64,000 nucleotides of DNA from Lysinibacillus sp. SGAir0095 (GTDB lineage: Bacteria > Bacillota > Bacilli > Bacillales_A > Planococcaceae). The DNA lies in contig NZ_CP028083.1 of the NCBI RefSeq assembly GCF_005491425.1, forward strand, positions 2,628,001 to 2,692,000, read 5' to 3'. Below, in pieces: positions 40,438 through 49,399 of the stretch. The notes beneath the pieces were generated by a model that was not told the DNA's origin, did not search any database, and worked only from the letters and a program-made list of their open reading frames with translations. Within the stretch, counting starts at the first letter, position 1; each line of letters begins with the position of its first letter. The position numbers and the translations under genes were made by a program.

Positions 40438-41171
40438 AAATATCGAAACTCCTTTATTTGATTTGTCTCAATTATTGCTTCAATTGCTCCATACTTCGCT
40501 TCCGTTGCATTCACTCGCCTTGCCCAGGTTACATTACCATAGTCGTAATGCCACCATTCCTCTGAATAATTCGTAAATCCAACAGCTGTCATCGCATGAA
40601 ATAAAATACGCCTATTCCTCAAGGCTTCTTCATTTTCATTCGGATATTGCTCATAATAGCAAGTTGCAGATTTTTTGCTCATTTCATCAAATGCACTTCC
40701 AAGATCTAACGGGTTTCCTGCTAAATCACCTAAGGTTAAATCAAGAGCTCCACCTGTTAAATGAGGAGAGGTTTTATATGGTTCTATACTTGGAAATGCA
40801 ACAAATTTCAACGTTTCTTTTAAAACATCTTCTTCCGAAAAATATGGATTTCTTTTCTTTATAACTTGTGAAAATAATTGGAACAAATATTGTTGTACCT
40901 GAAGTGGTCTATAACCATCATATAAAATGAAACTATAGTTTTGAGGCAATAGATTTAATGCCTCAATCAATCTCTCATATGTGTTTTTACGAATATAAAT
41001 CGATTTTAGACTATCGGGAATTCCTTGTTCATAATACATCGATTTTGAAAATACTCTTGGATGAACATCTACAAGATTTACTATTGGTTCATAACTCTCA
41101 CAAATTTTAGGATTATGGATGATAGCAGACTGTTCTACTCTTGGAATTGGAGTATAAATCTTTTCTAGTAT
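40434..41171 (-). CDS. D-Ala-D-Ala dipeptidase, VanX-like (M15D), with non-canonical start
   Basis: Zinc dipeptidase with SPHLTGGALDLTL (His and Asp ligands) and EWWHYDYG (catalytic Glu and last His). The first canonical Met is at 41039 (201 residues), but it has no ribosome site. Codons 41040-41077 and beyond stay open to a stop at 41078+100 bases upstream (TGA at 41178-41180) and encode family-like sequence (ESYEPIVNLVDVHPRVF). A strong GAGGTGA lies at 41178-41184, and the only suitably spaced codon is ATA (41169-41171). So translation may start at AUA (245 residues), or an ATG has been mutated. First gene of the wall-peptide operon. Confidence 0.8.
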   Translation of the reverse strand: MLEKIYTPIPRVEQSAIIHNPKICESYEPIVNLVDVHPRVFSKSMYYEQGIPDSLKSIYIRKNTYERLIEALNLLPQNYSFILYDGYRPLQVQQYLFQLFSQVIKKRNPYFSEEDVLKETLKFVAFPSIEPYKTSPHLTGGALDLTLGDLAGNPLDLGSAFDEMSKKSATCYYEQYPNENEEALRNRRILFHAMTAVGFTNYSEEWWHYDYGNVTWARRVNATEAKYGAIEAIIETNQIKEFRYL

Positions 41172-41316
41172 TGGAAATCACCTCACACTATGTAAGAAAA
41201 TGTATCAAAGAATATGAATATTTTGATTATTCCGTATTTAAAAACAAATCTATCATACTTTACATTTTTTTACTAGGTATTAAATAATATTTATGGAAAT
41301 TAAATATTTATTTAAC

Positions 41317-41332
41317 ATTATTATGTAATAAT
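41317..41332. repeat. Perfect palindrome upstream of the wall-peptide operon
   Basis: ATTATTA-TG-TAATAAT, 145 bp before the AGGTGA site of the first gene, in AT-rich DNA. It is a possible operator; no regulator can be assigned. Confidence 0.35.
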
Positions 41333-41409
41333 ATATTTCTGCCATCTATTTACCTCGAATGTTACTATTTAAAAGATGTATCCAATTCCAAAAATTACAT
41401 TTTATATAT

Positions 41410-41451
41410 AAAAAAAGTTATTTAAGGTCTTGGAATTCCTTAAACAACTTA
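41410..41451 (-). terminator. Rho-independent terminator of the P1-peptidase gene
   Basis: Arms AAGTTATTTAAGG/CCTTAAACAACTT (one mismatch), with a run of seven T on the minus strand. Confidence 0.85.
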
Positions 41452-41464
41452 ATATACCTAATAT

Positions 41465-42514
41465 TTAAAATTCATATGCATGAACCACATTACCATTTCG
41501 ACCAGTAGTTGTTTCAGCTTGAGAAAGGGAGTTAAGAATAGCTTCTTCAGTAGTTTCTGCCGCTGCTGCAAACAATTGGTTCATAACTGGGTGATCCTCA
41601 CGCAGCTGTGTTCGGCTTTCAATCACTTCATTTGATGAATGAGGATTCTTGTGTGCAGTTGTAAAGCCAATCACAATATCACCACTTCCGTGCGCAAAAT
41701 AGCTTCCCGTTCGCCCCAACCCAATACTGCAACGTTTAATTACACGTGTTAATTGCCTACTGCTAAGGGGTGCGTCTGTTGTAAAAACAATCATTATTGA
41801 TCCGTCTGTAGGAGAAATTGTGGACTCAATTTGTTTGGATGATAGCTTATAGTTTTCTTTTGCAAACTCTGTGCTCTTTCCGAAATTAGTTAATACCAAA
41901 CATCCAACCGTAAATGACACTCCAACGTCTTCATCTTCTACAATACGGGAAGATGAGCCAATTCCACCTTTGTATCCAAAGCAAACCATCCCTTTTCCTG
42001 CACCAACTGCTCCTTCCTGAACAGCTCCAGCTGATGCTTTCTCAATTGCTTCAATTGCATGACTAGGAGACACATAACACTCTCTTATTGAATTTAAATG
42101 GCTATCATTACATTCCCCAACTACAATATTAATGGTGCCGGTTTTGATTCCGATTTCCTTATTAGAATCTAACATGTATTGAAGTGTTCCTTGAGTTACA
42201 TGAGGCACACTAAAGGTATTAGTTAGCATGATTGGTGATTCGATCACACCGAGTTCATTTACCTGGATAAGCCCGGTGGATTTTCCAAAGCCATTTATTA
42301 CATAACTCGAGGCCGTCACCTTATTTTGGAACAAATTCCCGCCATGTGGTAATATTGCTGTTACCCCTGTACAGGCATATTCACCTACTTTTCCTAGTTC
42401 CTTATCTAACGTTACATGGCCGACCTTAACACCCGAAACATCAGTAATACAATTTTTCTTTCCAGTTGGAAGGTTTCCGATCTTAATACCTAATTCACGC
42501 ACTTTTTTGCCCAT
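41465..42514 (-). CDS. P1-family peptidase (DmpA-like aminopeptidase/D-esterase)
   Basis: 349 residues of the DmpA/OAT fold (peptidase family S58). These proteins cut themselves before an N-terminal nucleophile; the Gly-Ser in PTDGSIMIVFTTDAPLS matches that site and would give alpha and beta chains. It starts KIGNLPTGKKNCITDVSGVKVGHVTL, the family opening. Members release N-terminal D- or beta-amino acids or L-residues; specificity here is unknown. It is separated from the wall-peptide operon by a terminator, yet is thematically close to it. Confidence 0.88.
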   Translation of the reverse strand: MGKKVRELGIKIGNLPTGKKNCITDVSGVKVGHVTLDKELGKVGEYACTGVTAILPHGGNLFQNKVTASSYVINGFGKSTGLIQVNELGVIESPIMLTNTFSVPHVTQGTLQYMLDSNKEIGIKTGTINIVVGECNDSHLNSIRECYVSPSHAIEAIEKASAGAVQEGAVGAGKGMVCFGYKGGIGSSSRIVEDEDVGVSFTVGCLVLTNFGKSTEFAKENYKLSSKQIESTISPTDGSIMIVFTTDAPLSSRQLTRVIKRCSIGLGRTGSYFAHGSGDIVIGFTTAHKNPHSSNEVIESRTQLREDHPVMNQLFAAAAETTEEAILNSLSQAETTTGRNGNVVHAYEF

Positions 42515-42772
42515 ATGTACACCCCTTTAAAACTATTCTATGTACGCCATGTTTTGCCCTTATCCTATTAAAATAAGCTATTATTTAACTTCCACAAAAG
42601 ACATTTAATTCCTTCTTTGAATACAGACTCAAATTTTTAACCCTTACTTCTCGTTATTATGTGTTAAGACAATACATTTAAACAAAGAAAATCGAATAGT
42701 TACTGTGTTTCAATGTCATAATAGGGATGGTGATATTAACACCTACTAACTTTCGATGTGGAGGAAACTTTT

Positions 42773-42946
42773 ATGAACAATTTTCGTGAAGGCTTAATTC
42801 CAACTGTACTTGGATCAGCTGTAACTGCAGCAGGGTATGCTATGAAACAAAAGGGTTCTAACCAAATGTTGGCGAATACCATTTTCGGGTTCGGATTAGC
42901 ACATATAGTCTTAGGTGCAATTGACCTAGTAGAACATCGTCGTTAG
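42773..42946 (+). CDS. Small conserved hydrophobic protein (57 aa)
   Basis: 57 residues, mostly one or two short hydrophobic segments (LIPTVLGSAVTAAGYAM; MLANTIFGFGLAHIVLGAIDLV) with a basic tail EHRR. It is probably a membrane peptide. ATG 42773 follows GGAGG; the frame's earlier GTG-type extension is not supported. A terminator follows. Function unknown. Confidence 0.75.
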   Translation: MNNFREGLIPTVLGSAVTAAGYAMKQKGSNQMLANTIFGFGLAHIVLGAIDLVEHRR

Positions 42947-42953
42947 TAGCACC

Positions 42954-42979
42954 AAAGAGCACATTTTGTGCTCTTTTTT
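42954..42979 (+). terminator. Rho-independent terminator
   Basis: AAAGAGCAC-ATTT-TGTGCTCTTT plus T-run, just after the 57-residue gene. Confidence 0.9.
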
Positions 42980-43131
42980 CTTTGTTTAGTATTGGCTTTA
43001 TTTCACTTTTCTCTAAACCTAACCATCATGATTGTTTTTGGTTATTTTTTACTATTAAACTTTTAAGCCTTTCCTCATTGGCTATAGAAAGTAAAAAATT
43101 GATACAATGAAATAAAAGGCAGGTGGAAGAT

Positions 43132-43422
43132 TTGATAGATGCAATCGGGGAAACATTGGGTATTATCATAGCCACAGTAGTCATTTGCTCTGTTGTATAT
43201 TTTGTATTACTCGTTGTTTTTCGAATTATTTCAAATATCTTTTATTTCTTCAAGTGGTTGAAGATGACACCTGCAGAACGTACCTATGAAAAACGCGTTA
43301 GGAAAAGAAATTCTCAATCTAAAAGCTCAAGTGGATGGTGGACTTTCGACTCTGGGAGCGGTGGTAGTTCAGACTGTGGCGACAGTGGCGGCGATGATGG
43401 CGGTGGTGGTGGCGGCGATTAA
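43132..43422 (+). CDS. Single-span membrane protein with Gly/Asp-rich tail
   Basis: 96 residues: one strong membrane span (about 8-36, LGIIIATVVICSVVYFVLLVVF), a basic segment (ERTYEKRVRKRNSQSK) and a tail rich in Gly, Ser and Asp with two Cys and one WW pair (SGWW...GGSSDCGDSGGDD, then poly-Gly). A GTG at 43123 lies within the AGGTGG site, so the TTG at 43132 is preferred. It has its own terminator. The tail resembles repeat-type low-complexity ends of cell-surface proteins; no function is known. Confidence 0.65.
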   Translation: MIDAIGETLGIIIATVVICSVVYFVLLVVFRIISNIFYFFKWLKMTPAERTYEKRVRKRNSQSKSSSGWWTFDSGSGGSSDCGDSGGDDGGGGGGD

Positions 43423-43454
43423 GCCACTAAACCATTTTATATTTTTAGTGTATT

Positions 43455-43492
43455 AACCTCGAATTCCTTTCATAAAGGCGTTTGAGGTTTTT
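43455..43492 (+). terminator. Rho-independent terminator
   Basis: Arms AACCTC/GAGGTT enclosing CTTT/AAAG, followed by TTTTTAT. Confidence 0.75.
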
Positions 43493-43606
43493 ATATAGAC
43501 AAATCTACAATACAGTTCCTTGTATAAACTAGTTGAAAAGCCCTTACTAGACTTGTCAGAGACACATATGCTAGTAAAACTAGAAATTAGAAAAGAGGTT
43601 GTACTT

Positions 43607-43876
43607 ATGAGACCCGGTAGAATTGGTTTCTGCTATCCGGGATACCGTTATTGTGGACCTGGTTGCTCTGGCCCAGGCTCCCCTACAAATCCCGTGGACG
43701 CTTGCTGCAAATTCCATGATGAGTGCTATTTATACAATAGAGATAGAAGAACTAGAAGGTATTGCGACGATTTATTTCAGCAATGTTTACAACAATATTC
43801 CTTCATGAACAATAAGCTCGGAAAAGATGCTAGATTATTTTCAGGGGCTATTAATATGAAGAATTTTTTCTTTTAA
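43607..43876 (+). CDS. Mini phospholipase-A2-like protein
   Basis: 89 residues. It contains the calcium-loop-like YCGPGCSGPG (about 16-25) and the catalytic-site-like DACCKFHDECY with the His-Asp dyad, followed by paired cysteines (YCDDLFQQCL). This matches the phospholipase A2-like domain also found in parvovirus VP1. There is no signal peptide. ATG 43607 has an AAGAGG site; the longer frame from 43520 has none. Predicted lipase activity is inference. An imperfect hairpin (43884-43917) follows. Confidence 0.78.
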   Translation: MRPGRIGFCYPGYRYCGPGCSGPGSPTNPVDACCKFHDECYLYNRDRRTRRYCDDLFQQCLQQYSFMNNKLGKDARLFSGAINMKNFFF

Positions 43877-44028
43877 TATATACAGGCATGACTACTCAAT
43901 GAAAAGTATTCATGCCTAGCCTTACAATCTCCTCTTTAATTTTTTTCATTTAATCTAATTTTCGAAACATCTTGAATTTAGAAATTAATGTTATACTAAT
44001 TAAAAATAGCAAAGAAGGTCCTCTGAAA

Positions 44029-45051
44029 ATGAAATACAGTTTTAAAAATGATTATAGTGAACTTTGCCATCCCGACATATTAGAAGCCTTGCTAAAAGCT
44101 AGCAACGAACAAAATAACGGATATGGATTGGACAAGCATTCAGAAGATGCAAAGAAATTAATTCGAGAAAAGCTGGAATGTGATGATTGTGACATTCACT
44201 TCGTAACGGGGGGTACTCAAGCAAATGCTTCTGTTATATCTCATATATTGCGTCCCTATGAGGCTGTATTAGCGTGTAGTTCTGGCCATATTAATGTTCA
44301 TGAAACCGGTGCAATTGAAGCAACCGGTCATAAAGTTTATACTGCTCCGGGTATAGATGGAAAGCTAATTCCCGATGATATTGAAGCTGCATTAAAGTAC
44401 CATCAAGATGAGCATATGGTGAAGATAGGGATGGTTTACATTTCTCAATCGACAGAGATTGGCACAGTCTATAGTGAAGCTGAATTGAAATCATTATATG
44501 ATTATTGTAAAGAGAATCGTTTATATCTGTACATAGATGGCGCACGCCTTTCAAGTGGTCTTGCTGCAAGTGATGTAGAATTTAACCACCTAAAAGATCT
44601 TTGTGACGTCATGTACATCGGCGGAACTAAAATAGGCATGCTAAGTGGCGAAGCAATTGTGATTTTCAACGAACAGGTAAAACCCTATTTCAGATATCAC
44701 ATTAAAAATAAAGGGGCAATGCTGGCAAAGGGTTATGTATTGGGTATTCAGTTCGAAGCAGCATTTAAAAACAACCTTTACTTTGAAATGGGTATGCATG
44801 AGAACGAATTGGCAAGATATCTAAGCAATGAGTTAAAAAGCATAGGCGTACCTCTATTAAACGAATCACCAACAAACCAAATCTTCCCTATCTTTTCTAA
44901 GGAACAGGTTGAGCAATTACAAAAACTTTATGCTTTTGAAATTTGGGCGCCTGTTGAGGACAAAATTGCAATTCGCTTTGTTACTTCATGGGCTACTTCA
45001 AAAGAAGTTTGTGTTGAACTAATTGAAGATATCAAGACCATAATCTCGTAA
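44029..45051 (+). CDS. Low-specificity threonine aldolase / beta-eliminating lyase family
   Basis: 340 residues, PLP fold type I. Seen: NNGYGLDKHSEDAKKLI, the FVTGGTQANASVISHIL phosphate loop, the ring-stacking GHINVHETGAIE, the cofactor Asp in YIDGARLSSGL and the PLP Lys in YIGGTKIGMLSGEA. It likely splits L-(allo-)threonine or a related beta-hydroxy amino acid to glycine and aldehyde. The start is ATG 44029 with GAAGG upstream; the longer frame lacks a ribosome site. Confidence 0.88.
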   Translation: MKYSFKNDYSELCHPDILEALLKASNEQNNGYGLDKHSEDAKKLIREKLECDDCDIHFVTGGTQANASVISHILRPYEAVLACSSGHINVHETGAIEATGHKVYTAPGIDGKLIPDDIEAALKYHQDEHMVKIGMVYISQSTEIGTVYSEAELKSLYDYCKENRLYLYIDGARLSSGLAASDVEFNHLKDLCDVMYIGGTKIGMLSGEAIVIFNEQVKPYFRYHIKNKGAMLAKGYVLGIQFEAAFKNNLYFEMGMHENELARYLSNELKSIGVPLLNESPTNQIFPIFSKEQVEQLQKLYAFEIWAPVEDKIAIRFVTSWATSKEVCVELIEDIKTIIS

Positions 45052-45073
45052 ATAGTGGGCTATCTACAAAATA

Positions 45074-45107
45074 AAATGCAATTTGCTCCTTCGCAAATTG
45101 CATTTTT
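45074..45107. terminator. Bidirectional terminator between convergent genes
   Basis: AATGCAATTTG/CAAATTGCATT with T-runs on both sides; it serves the aldolase gene (plus) and the diguanylate cyclase gene (minus). Confidence 0.9.
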
Positions 45108-45161
45108 GATTTCCAAATAGTAACTATATTAACTAAACAGACATTTAATTTATTCATTACA

Positions 45162-46736
45162 TTAAAAAAGCTCTTCTTTAGCTATTACCACACGATTTCG
45201 CCCTAGTTTTTTCGCTTCGTATAGTGCATTATCTGCTACTTCGATTAATTTTTTTGAATTTCCTGCTTGTTTAGGGAACCCTGCAATTCCTGCAGAGAAT
45301 GTTACAGTTTTCCCTATTGGGCTAGTTGTGCCTTCAACATTTTTACGTAGATGCTCTGCAATGTCGTAGGCTTCCTCAACACCTGTCTCAGGTAATAAAA
45401 TAATAAACTCTTCTCCCCCATATCGACAACAGAGATCTTGTTCCCTCACGGTTGTCCTCATTTGAATGGATAGAAATTTTAATACATCATCTCCAACAGC
45501 ATGTCCATAGGTATCATTGATTGATTTAAAGTGGTCAATATCCAACATAATCACCGAGTACATTTTGCCTTGAACCGTCCAAGAATGCAGAACTGTATCC
45601 AATGCCCGTCGATTCGTTAAGCTTGTAAGAGGATCAATTGTATTTTCATCCTTTAAAATGCTTACTTGACCATGTAAGAATGAAAAACTTTGAATTAAGG
45701 CTTTTTTGATTTGCGATGCTTCATAATACCAAGCATTCAACCTGTTTATATTTCCCATTTCACTTTCATTGATACTATTTTCTGTAAGTGTAGCAATCTG
45801 TTGTAATGGTTTTGTGATTTTTGCAGCCAATAATAATACAATGATGATGGAAATTATAAGTAATGGCAATTCGAAATAAAATGTTGTTAAAACTTGATTA
45901 CCTACAGAATTAATCGCTACCTCGTGTGGGGTCTGAACAACTACCCCCCAATTCGCTTTCTCTAAGGGACTAAAACCAGCAAGCATCTCCTCATCCCATT
46001 GATTGGTAACAAGCTGTGCCCCACTATCCCCCTCTTCTATTCTTTGTACCACTTTATTATTTGAAACATCCACGCCGAGTCGTGACTTCACGAGATGATA
46101 AATAATTTTACCGTTTGAATCCACTACATATACATTTGAACCATCCTGATATTGATGTTCGCCTAAAATACTCTCAAAGAAGTTTGACTCATGAATATAA
46201 ATACTACCGTTCACAACCCCCTGATAGTTTCCGTTACTTGTGAAAATCGGATAAGAGACAGTAACTAATAACTTTCCAGTTGTAGCCCGAAATGGATCAG
46301 AAATTGAGGGTACTTGATTTTTTATTTGCTGGGTACCTACTTCTGAGGTTATGACAGTTCCTTTAAGTCCATTTTTTTCAGGTGCCCCTGCTAGCATTAA
46401 CCCATTCTTGTTAGCTATAACTACAGAATTAAATGCATTCTGCTGATATAACAGGCGACTCGCCTCATAATTTAATAATTCTTCATTATCCATTTGATCG
46501 GCAATTTTTGCAGCACTGTACTCAAGTACTTGTAATGACTGATCCAAATATAAATTCACAATTTGAGATAGTTTTAATGCATAGACCCGATTTTTTTCTA
46601 AGGTCTGATTTTCCAATACATTAATACTCCTTTGATAACTACTATAAAGGCTACTTGCTAGAGATAATAGAAAGGCTAAAATGATTAACCCGATCATTAA
46701 ATATTTTAGTTTTAATTTTCCACTAAGATTATGCAT
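45162..46736 (-). CDS. Membrane diguanylate cyclase with dCache sensor
   Basis: 524 residues: membrane span 1 (about 13-33), an extracellular double-Cache sensor domain (about 40-270), membrane span 2 (about 280-302, LPLLIISIIIVLLLAA), a HAMP-like linker and a C-terminal GGDEF domain with GGEEF at 440-444. An RxxD inhibitory I-site (REQD, 431-434) lies five residues before it, so product inhibition is likely. It makes cyclic di-GMP in response to an external small ligand. No EAL domain is fused. Confidence 0.95.
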   Translation of the reverse strand: MHNLSGKLKLKYLMIGLIILAFLLSLASSLYSSYQRSINVLENQTLEKNRVYALKLSQIVNLYLDQSLQVLEYSAAKIADQMDNEELLNYEASRLLYQQNAFNSVVIANKNGLMLAGAPEKNGLKGTVITSEVGTQQIKNQVPSISDPFRATTGKLLVTVSYPIFTSNGNYQGVVNGSIYIHESNFFESILGEHQYQDGSNVYVVDSNGKIIYHLVKSRLGVDVSNNKVVQRIEEGDSGAQLVTNQWDEEMLAGFSPLEKANWGVVVQTPHEVAINSVGNQVLTTFYFELPLLIISIIIVLLLAAKITKPLQQIATLTENSINESEMGNINRLNAWYYEASQIKKALIQSFSFLHGQVSILKDENTIDPLTSLTNRRALDTVLHSWTVQGKMYSVIMLDIDHFKSINDTYGHAVGDDVLKFLSIQMRTTVREQDLCCRYGGEEFIILLPETGVEEAYDIAEHLRKNVEGTTSPIGKTVTFSAGIAGFPKQAGNSKKLIEVADNALYEAKKLGRNRVVIAKEELF

Positions 46737-46739
46737 CCT

Positions 46740-47080
46740 CTGTTCCCCTAAAAAGACTTTATCAATAAGTTTAATACTAATTATTAATTTTATTATAATT
46801 GGAAGACCATTTTTATGAAAGGAGAACCCTACCTAATACTAATTTCATTATTATCTAGTAAGAGGATTTCTAAAATTAATTTCTTCCATTAAATATTATC
46901 TTCTCAATAATTTATCTGGCGAATTAAGGTATACATTAGGTGAAGTGTAATAATATTTGTTTGCGTACGAATATTCAAAAGTCTCTATTTTATAACAAAG
47001 CCATTAACTATTATTAGCTAACTAGCAACATTCAAAATAAATCTACTATTTCTACTATTTGAATAGTTATGGATTCAACG
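46740..47080. other. AT-rich intergenic region between divergent genes
   Basis: About 340 bp between the diguanylate cyclase (minus) and brnQ (plus). Apart from the brnQ promoter at its right edge, no promoter, RNA or repeat was convincingly seen. Confidence 0.4.
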
Positions 47081-47089
47081 ATTCTTTGT

Positions 47090-47098
47090 TGTTATAAT
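47090..47098 (+). promoter_or_regulatory. Extended -10 promoter of brnQ
   Basis: TGTTATAAT, a perfect extended -10 (TGnTATAAT). The matching -35 (TGGATT, 47070-47075) is weak at 17-bp spacing, as is common for extended -10 promoters. Confidence 0.6.
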
Positions 47099-47128
47099 GC
47101 ATTGAATTGTATCAAAAAGGAGACATCT

Positions 47129-48439
47129 ATGAACACACTCTCGTATAAAGAATTATTATTTATAGCTTTTATGTTATTTTCCATGTTCTTTGGAGCAGGA
47201 AACTTAATCTTCCCTGCCTTTTTAGGAAATGCAGCTGGGACAGAAATGTGGATTTCACTAACCGGGTTTATTATTACTGCAGTTGGTTTACCTATATTAG
47301 GGGTGATTGCTGTAGGGAAGGCAGGTAGTTTGAATACACTTTCAACAAGGGTACATCCGTGGTTTGCACTGTTCTTTCCATTCCTCATCTATCTATCTAT
47401 CGGGCCTGGATTAGCTATTCCACGTGCAGGTACAGTCGCCTACGAAATGAGTATCAAACCATTTTTAGCAGAAGAATTATCGAATAGTTCGATGATGTTG
47501 CTTATCTATACAATCATTTTCTTTGCTATCGTTTTATATTTAAGTCTATCTCCATCAAAGCTAGTGGATCGATTCGGAAAGCTATTAACACCTGTCTTAC
47601 TAATCTTAATTGCGATTATTTTTGTCAAAGCTATTTTGACGCCTGCTCAATCCTTTGCAGCCCCAACAGAAATCTATGCTAATAATGCTTTTTTCCAAGG
47701 TTTCTTAGATGGATATTTAACAATGGATGCTTTAGCAGCATTGGTTTACGGTATTGTTGTGGTAAATACTCTACGATTAAAAGGTATTAAGGACGATTCT
47801 TCCCTTTCGAAATATATGTTATTTGCGGGAATAGGTGCCGGTATGTTATTGGCAATTATTTATAGTATCCTTACGTATCTAGGGGCTTCCGTCTCCGGAT
47901 TTAAACAAATGGATAACGGAGCAGAAACTTTAACACTCGTGATGAACGAATTGTTCGGACAAGCGGGTAATATCATTCTTGGCGCTTTATTTACAGTTGC
48001 TTGTTTATGTGTTTCCATCAGTCTAATTATTTCATGTGGAGAATACTTTTCACGTCTTATGCCATTTTTTGCTTATAAAACATGGGCTACAATCGTAGCG
48101 GTCATCAGTTTTGCGATTGCAAACTTAGGTTTAAATCAAATTTTAGCCATTTCTTCCCCAATTTTAGGTGCAATTTATCCATTAGCCATCGTTTTGATCA
48201 TTTTGGGGTTATTGAATCGTTTTGCGAATCCATCTATTTATCTCTACGGTATTATTTTCACAGCCATCTACAGTATTATTGACACAGTAAATACTACACT
48301 CTTAGGTAGTTCATGGTCTGGAATTTTAAATTCAATTCCTCTTTATGAACAAGGTGTCGGTTGGATTTTGCCAGCAATTATCGGTATTATGATAGGTGCA
48401 ATTATTGAAAAGCTTAAAGGACCTATTCATGTAAAATAA
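47129..48439 (+). CDS. brnQ: Branched-chain amino acid transporter BrnQ (LIVCS family)
   Basis: 436 residues, about 12 membrane spans, for sodium- or proton-coupled uptake of Leu, Ile and Val. Family opening: FIAFMLFSMFFGAGNLIFPAFLG, then GPGLAIPRAGTVAYE. ATG 47129 follows AAGGAG; 20 codons of upstream open frame are not supported. Its terminator has been split by an insertion sequence. Confidence 0.95.
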   Translation: MNTLSYKELLFIAFMLFSMFFGAGNLIFPAFLGNAAGTEMWISLTGFIITAVGLPILGVIAVGKAGSLNTLSTRVHPWFALFFPFLIYLSIGPGLAIPRAGTVAYEMSIKPFLAEELSNSSMMLLIYTIIFFAIVLYLSLSPSKLVDRFGKLLTPVLLILIAIIFVKAILTPAQSFAAPTEIYANNAFFQGFLDGYLTMDALAALVYGIVVVNTLRLKGIKDDSSLSKYMLFAGIGAGMLLAIIYSILTYLGASVSGFKQMDNGAETLTLVMNELFGQAGNIILGALFTVACLCVSISLIISCGEYFSRLMPFFAYKTWATIVAVISFAIANLGLNQILAISSPILGAIYPLAIVLIILGLLNRFANPSIYLYGIIFTAIYSIIDTVNTTLLGSSWSGILNSIPLYEQGVGWILPAIIGIMIGAIIEKLKGPIHVK

Positions 48440-48442
48440 TAA

Positions 48443-48461
48443 AAAAAGTACCCTACTTGAA
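48443..48461 (+). terminator. Left arm of the brnQ/nupC terminator, separated by the IS3 element
   Basis: AAAAAGTACCCTACTTGAA pairs (18 of 19) with the arm TTCAAATAGGGTACTTTTT at 50164-50182, 1.7 kb away on the other side of the insertion. Rejoined, they would form one strong bidirectional terminator between the convergent brnQ and nupC genes, each side followed by T. Confidence 0.75.
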
Positions 48462-48506
48462 TGAAGTGCTCCCTGTCAAGTAGACAGGGTAAATAATAAA
48501 AATGGT

Positions 48507-49399
48507 TTATGCGGCTTGAGCTCTGTATTCTAAGGGGCTCAAGCCATTTAATTTTTCTTGGTAACGTTCATTGTTATAGAACGAAATGTATGTATCAATT
48601 GCTGTTTTTAATTCTTCATACGTCTCATATTTATGTAAATAGTACTTCTCTACTTTTAATGTGCCCCAAAATGCTTCAATGGGTCCGTTATCAATGCAAC
48701 GCCCTACTCTTGACATGCTATGACGCATCTCAGCTGTTTCCATAATTTGTTTAAAATGTTTTGATGTATATTGATATCCACGATCACTATGTAATAAGGG
48801 AAACTCTTCGAGTTTCAAACTTTGAATTGCCGGTATAACGGTATTAAACACTAACTGATTATTATTAGAATGTCCTAATTTATAGCTCACAATTGACTTA
48901 TCATATAGATCAATAATTGCACTTAAATACGCCTTTCTACCGTTACCATACTTAAATTCAGTCACATCTGTACACCATTTTTGATTTGGTTCTTTAGCTG
49001 TAAATTCACGTGCTAATAGATTTTCTGAAACATAATCTGGCTTAACCTTACGATATCGTTTTGATTTACGACGAATAACCGCTTCTATGCCACAAATCTG
49101 CATTAATCGGTAAATACGCTTCTTATTGAATTTTGTTAATCCTTCTTTTTCCCGTTGTCGATTAATTGTCATCGTTATGCGGCGATAACCATAGATCCCA
49201 TCTACTTGTTTATATAAATTTTTAATCAATTCAACTAGCTTTTGATTTTCGACTTCTCGTTCTGAAAGTTGGCGATTTAACCATTTGTAATATGCTGCAC
49301 GTGATACTGCAGCTATTTCGCACAGTAAAACAACAGCTAAGTTTTCTTTCTCTGCTATTTCTTGAATCGCCTTATAACGGCTTTGAATACGTATCTTAC
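48507..49399 (-). CDS. IS3-family transposase OrfB (DDE integrase)
   Basis: The conserved rve core has Asp in WCTDVTEF, Asp in LLHSDRGYQY and Glu in GPIEAFWGTLK. The first Met-initiated frame begins at 49229, but the same frame is open upstream to the orfA end and encodes the usual HTH-21 N-terminus (IAEKENLAVVLLCEIAAVSRAAYYKWLNRQ). OrfB is therefore made mainly as an OrfAB fusion by -1 frameshift. All catalytic residues are intact, so it may be active. Confidence 0.9.

Noticed and set aside
41205-41225. Possible CodY box before the wall-peptide operon
   Set aside because: The best 15-mer has at least four mismatches in AT-rich DNA, where such matches are expected by chance.
48461-48472. Target-site duplication for the IS3 element
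   Set aside because: Bases next to the two ends (AAG and TAT) do not match, so no duplication is claimed.
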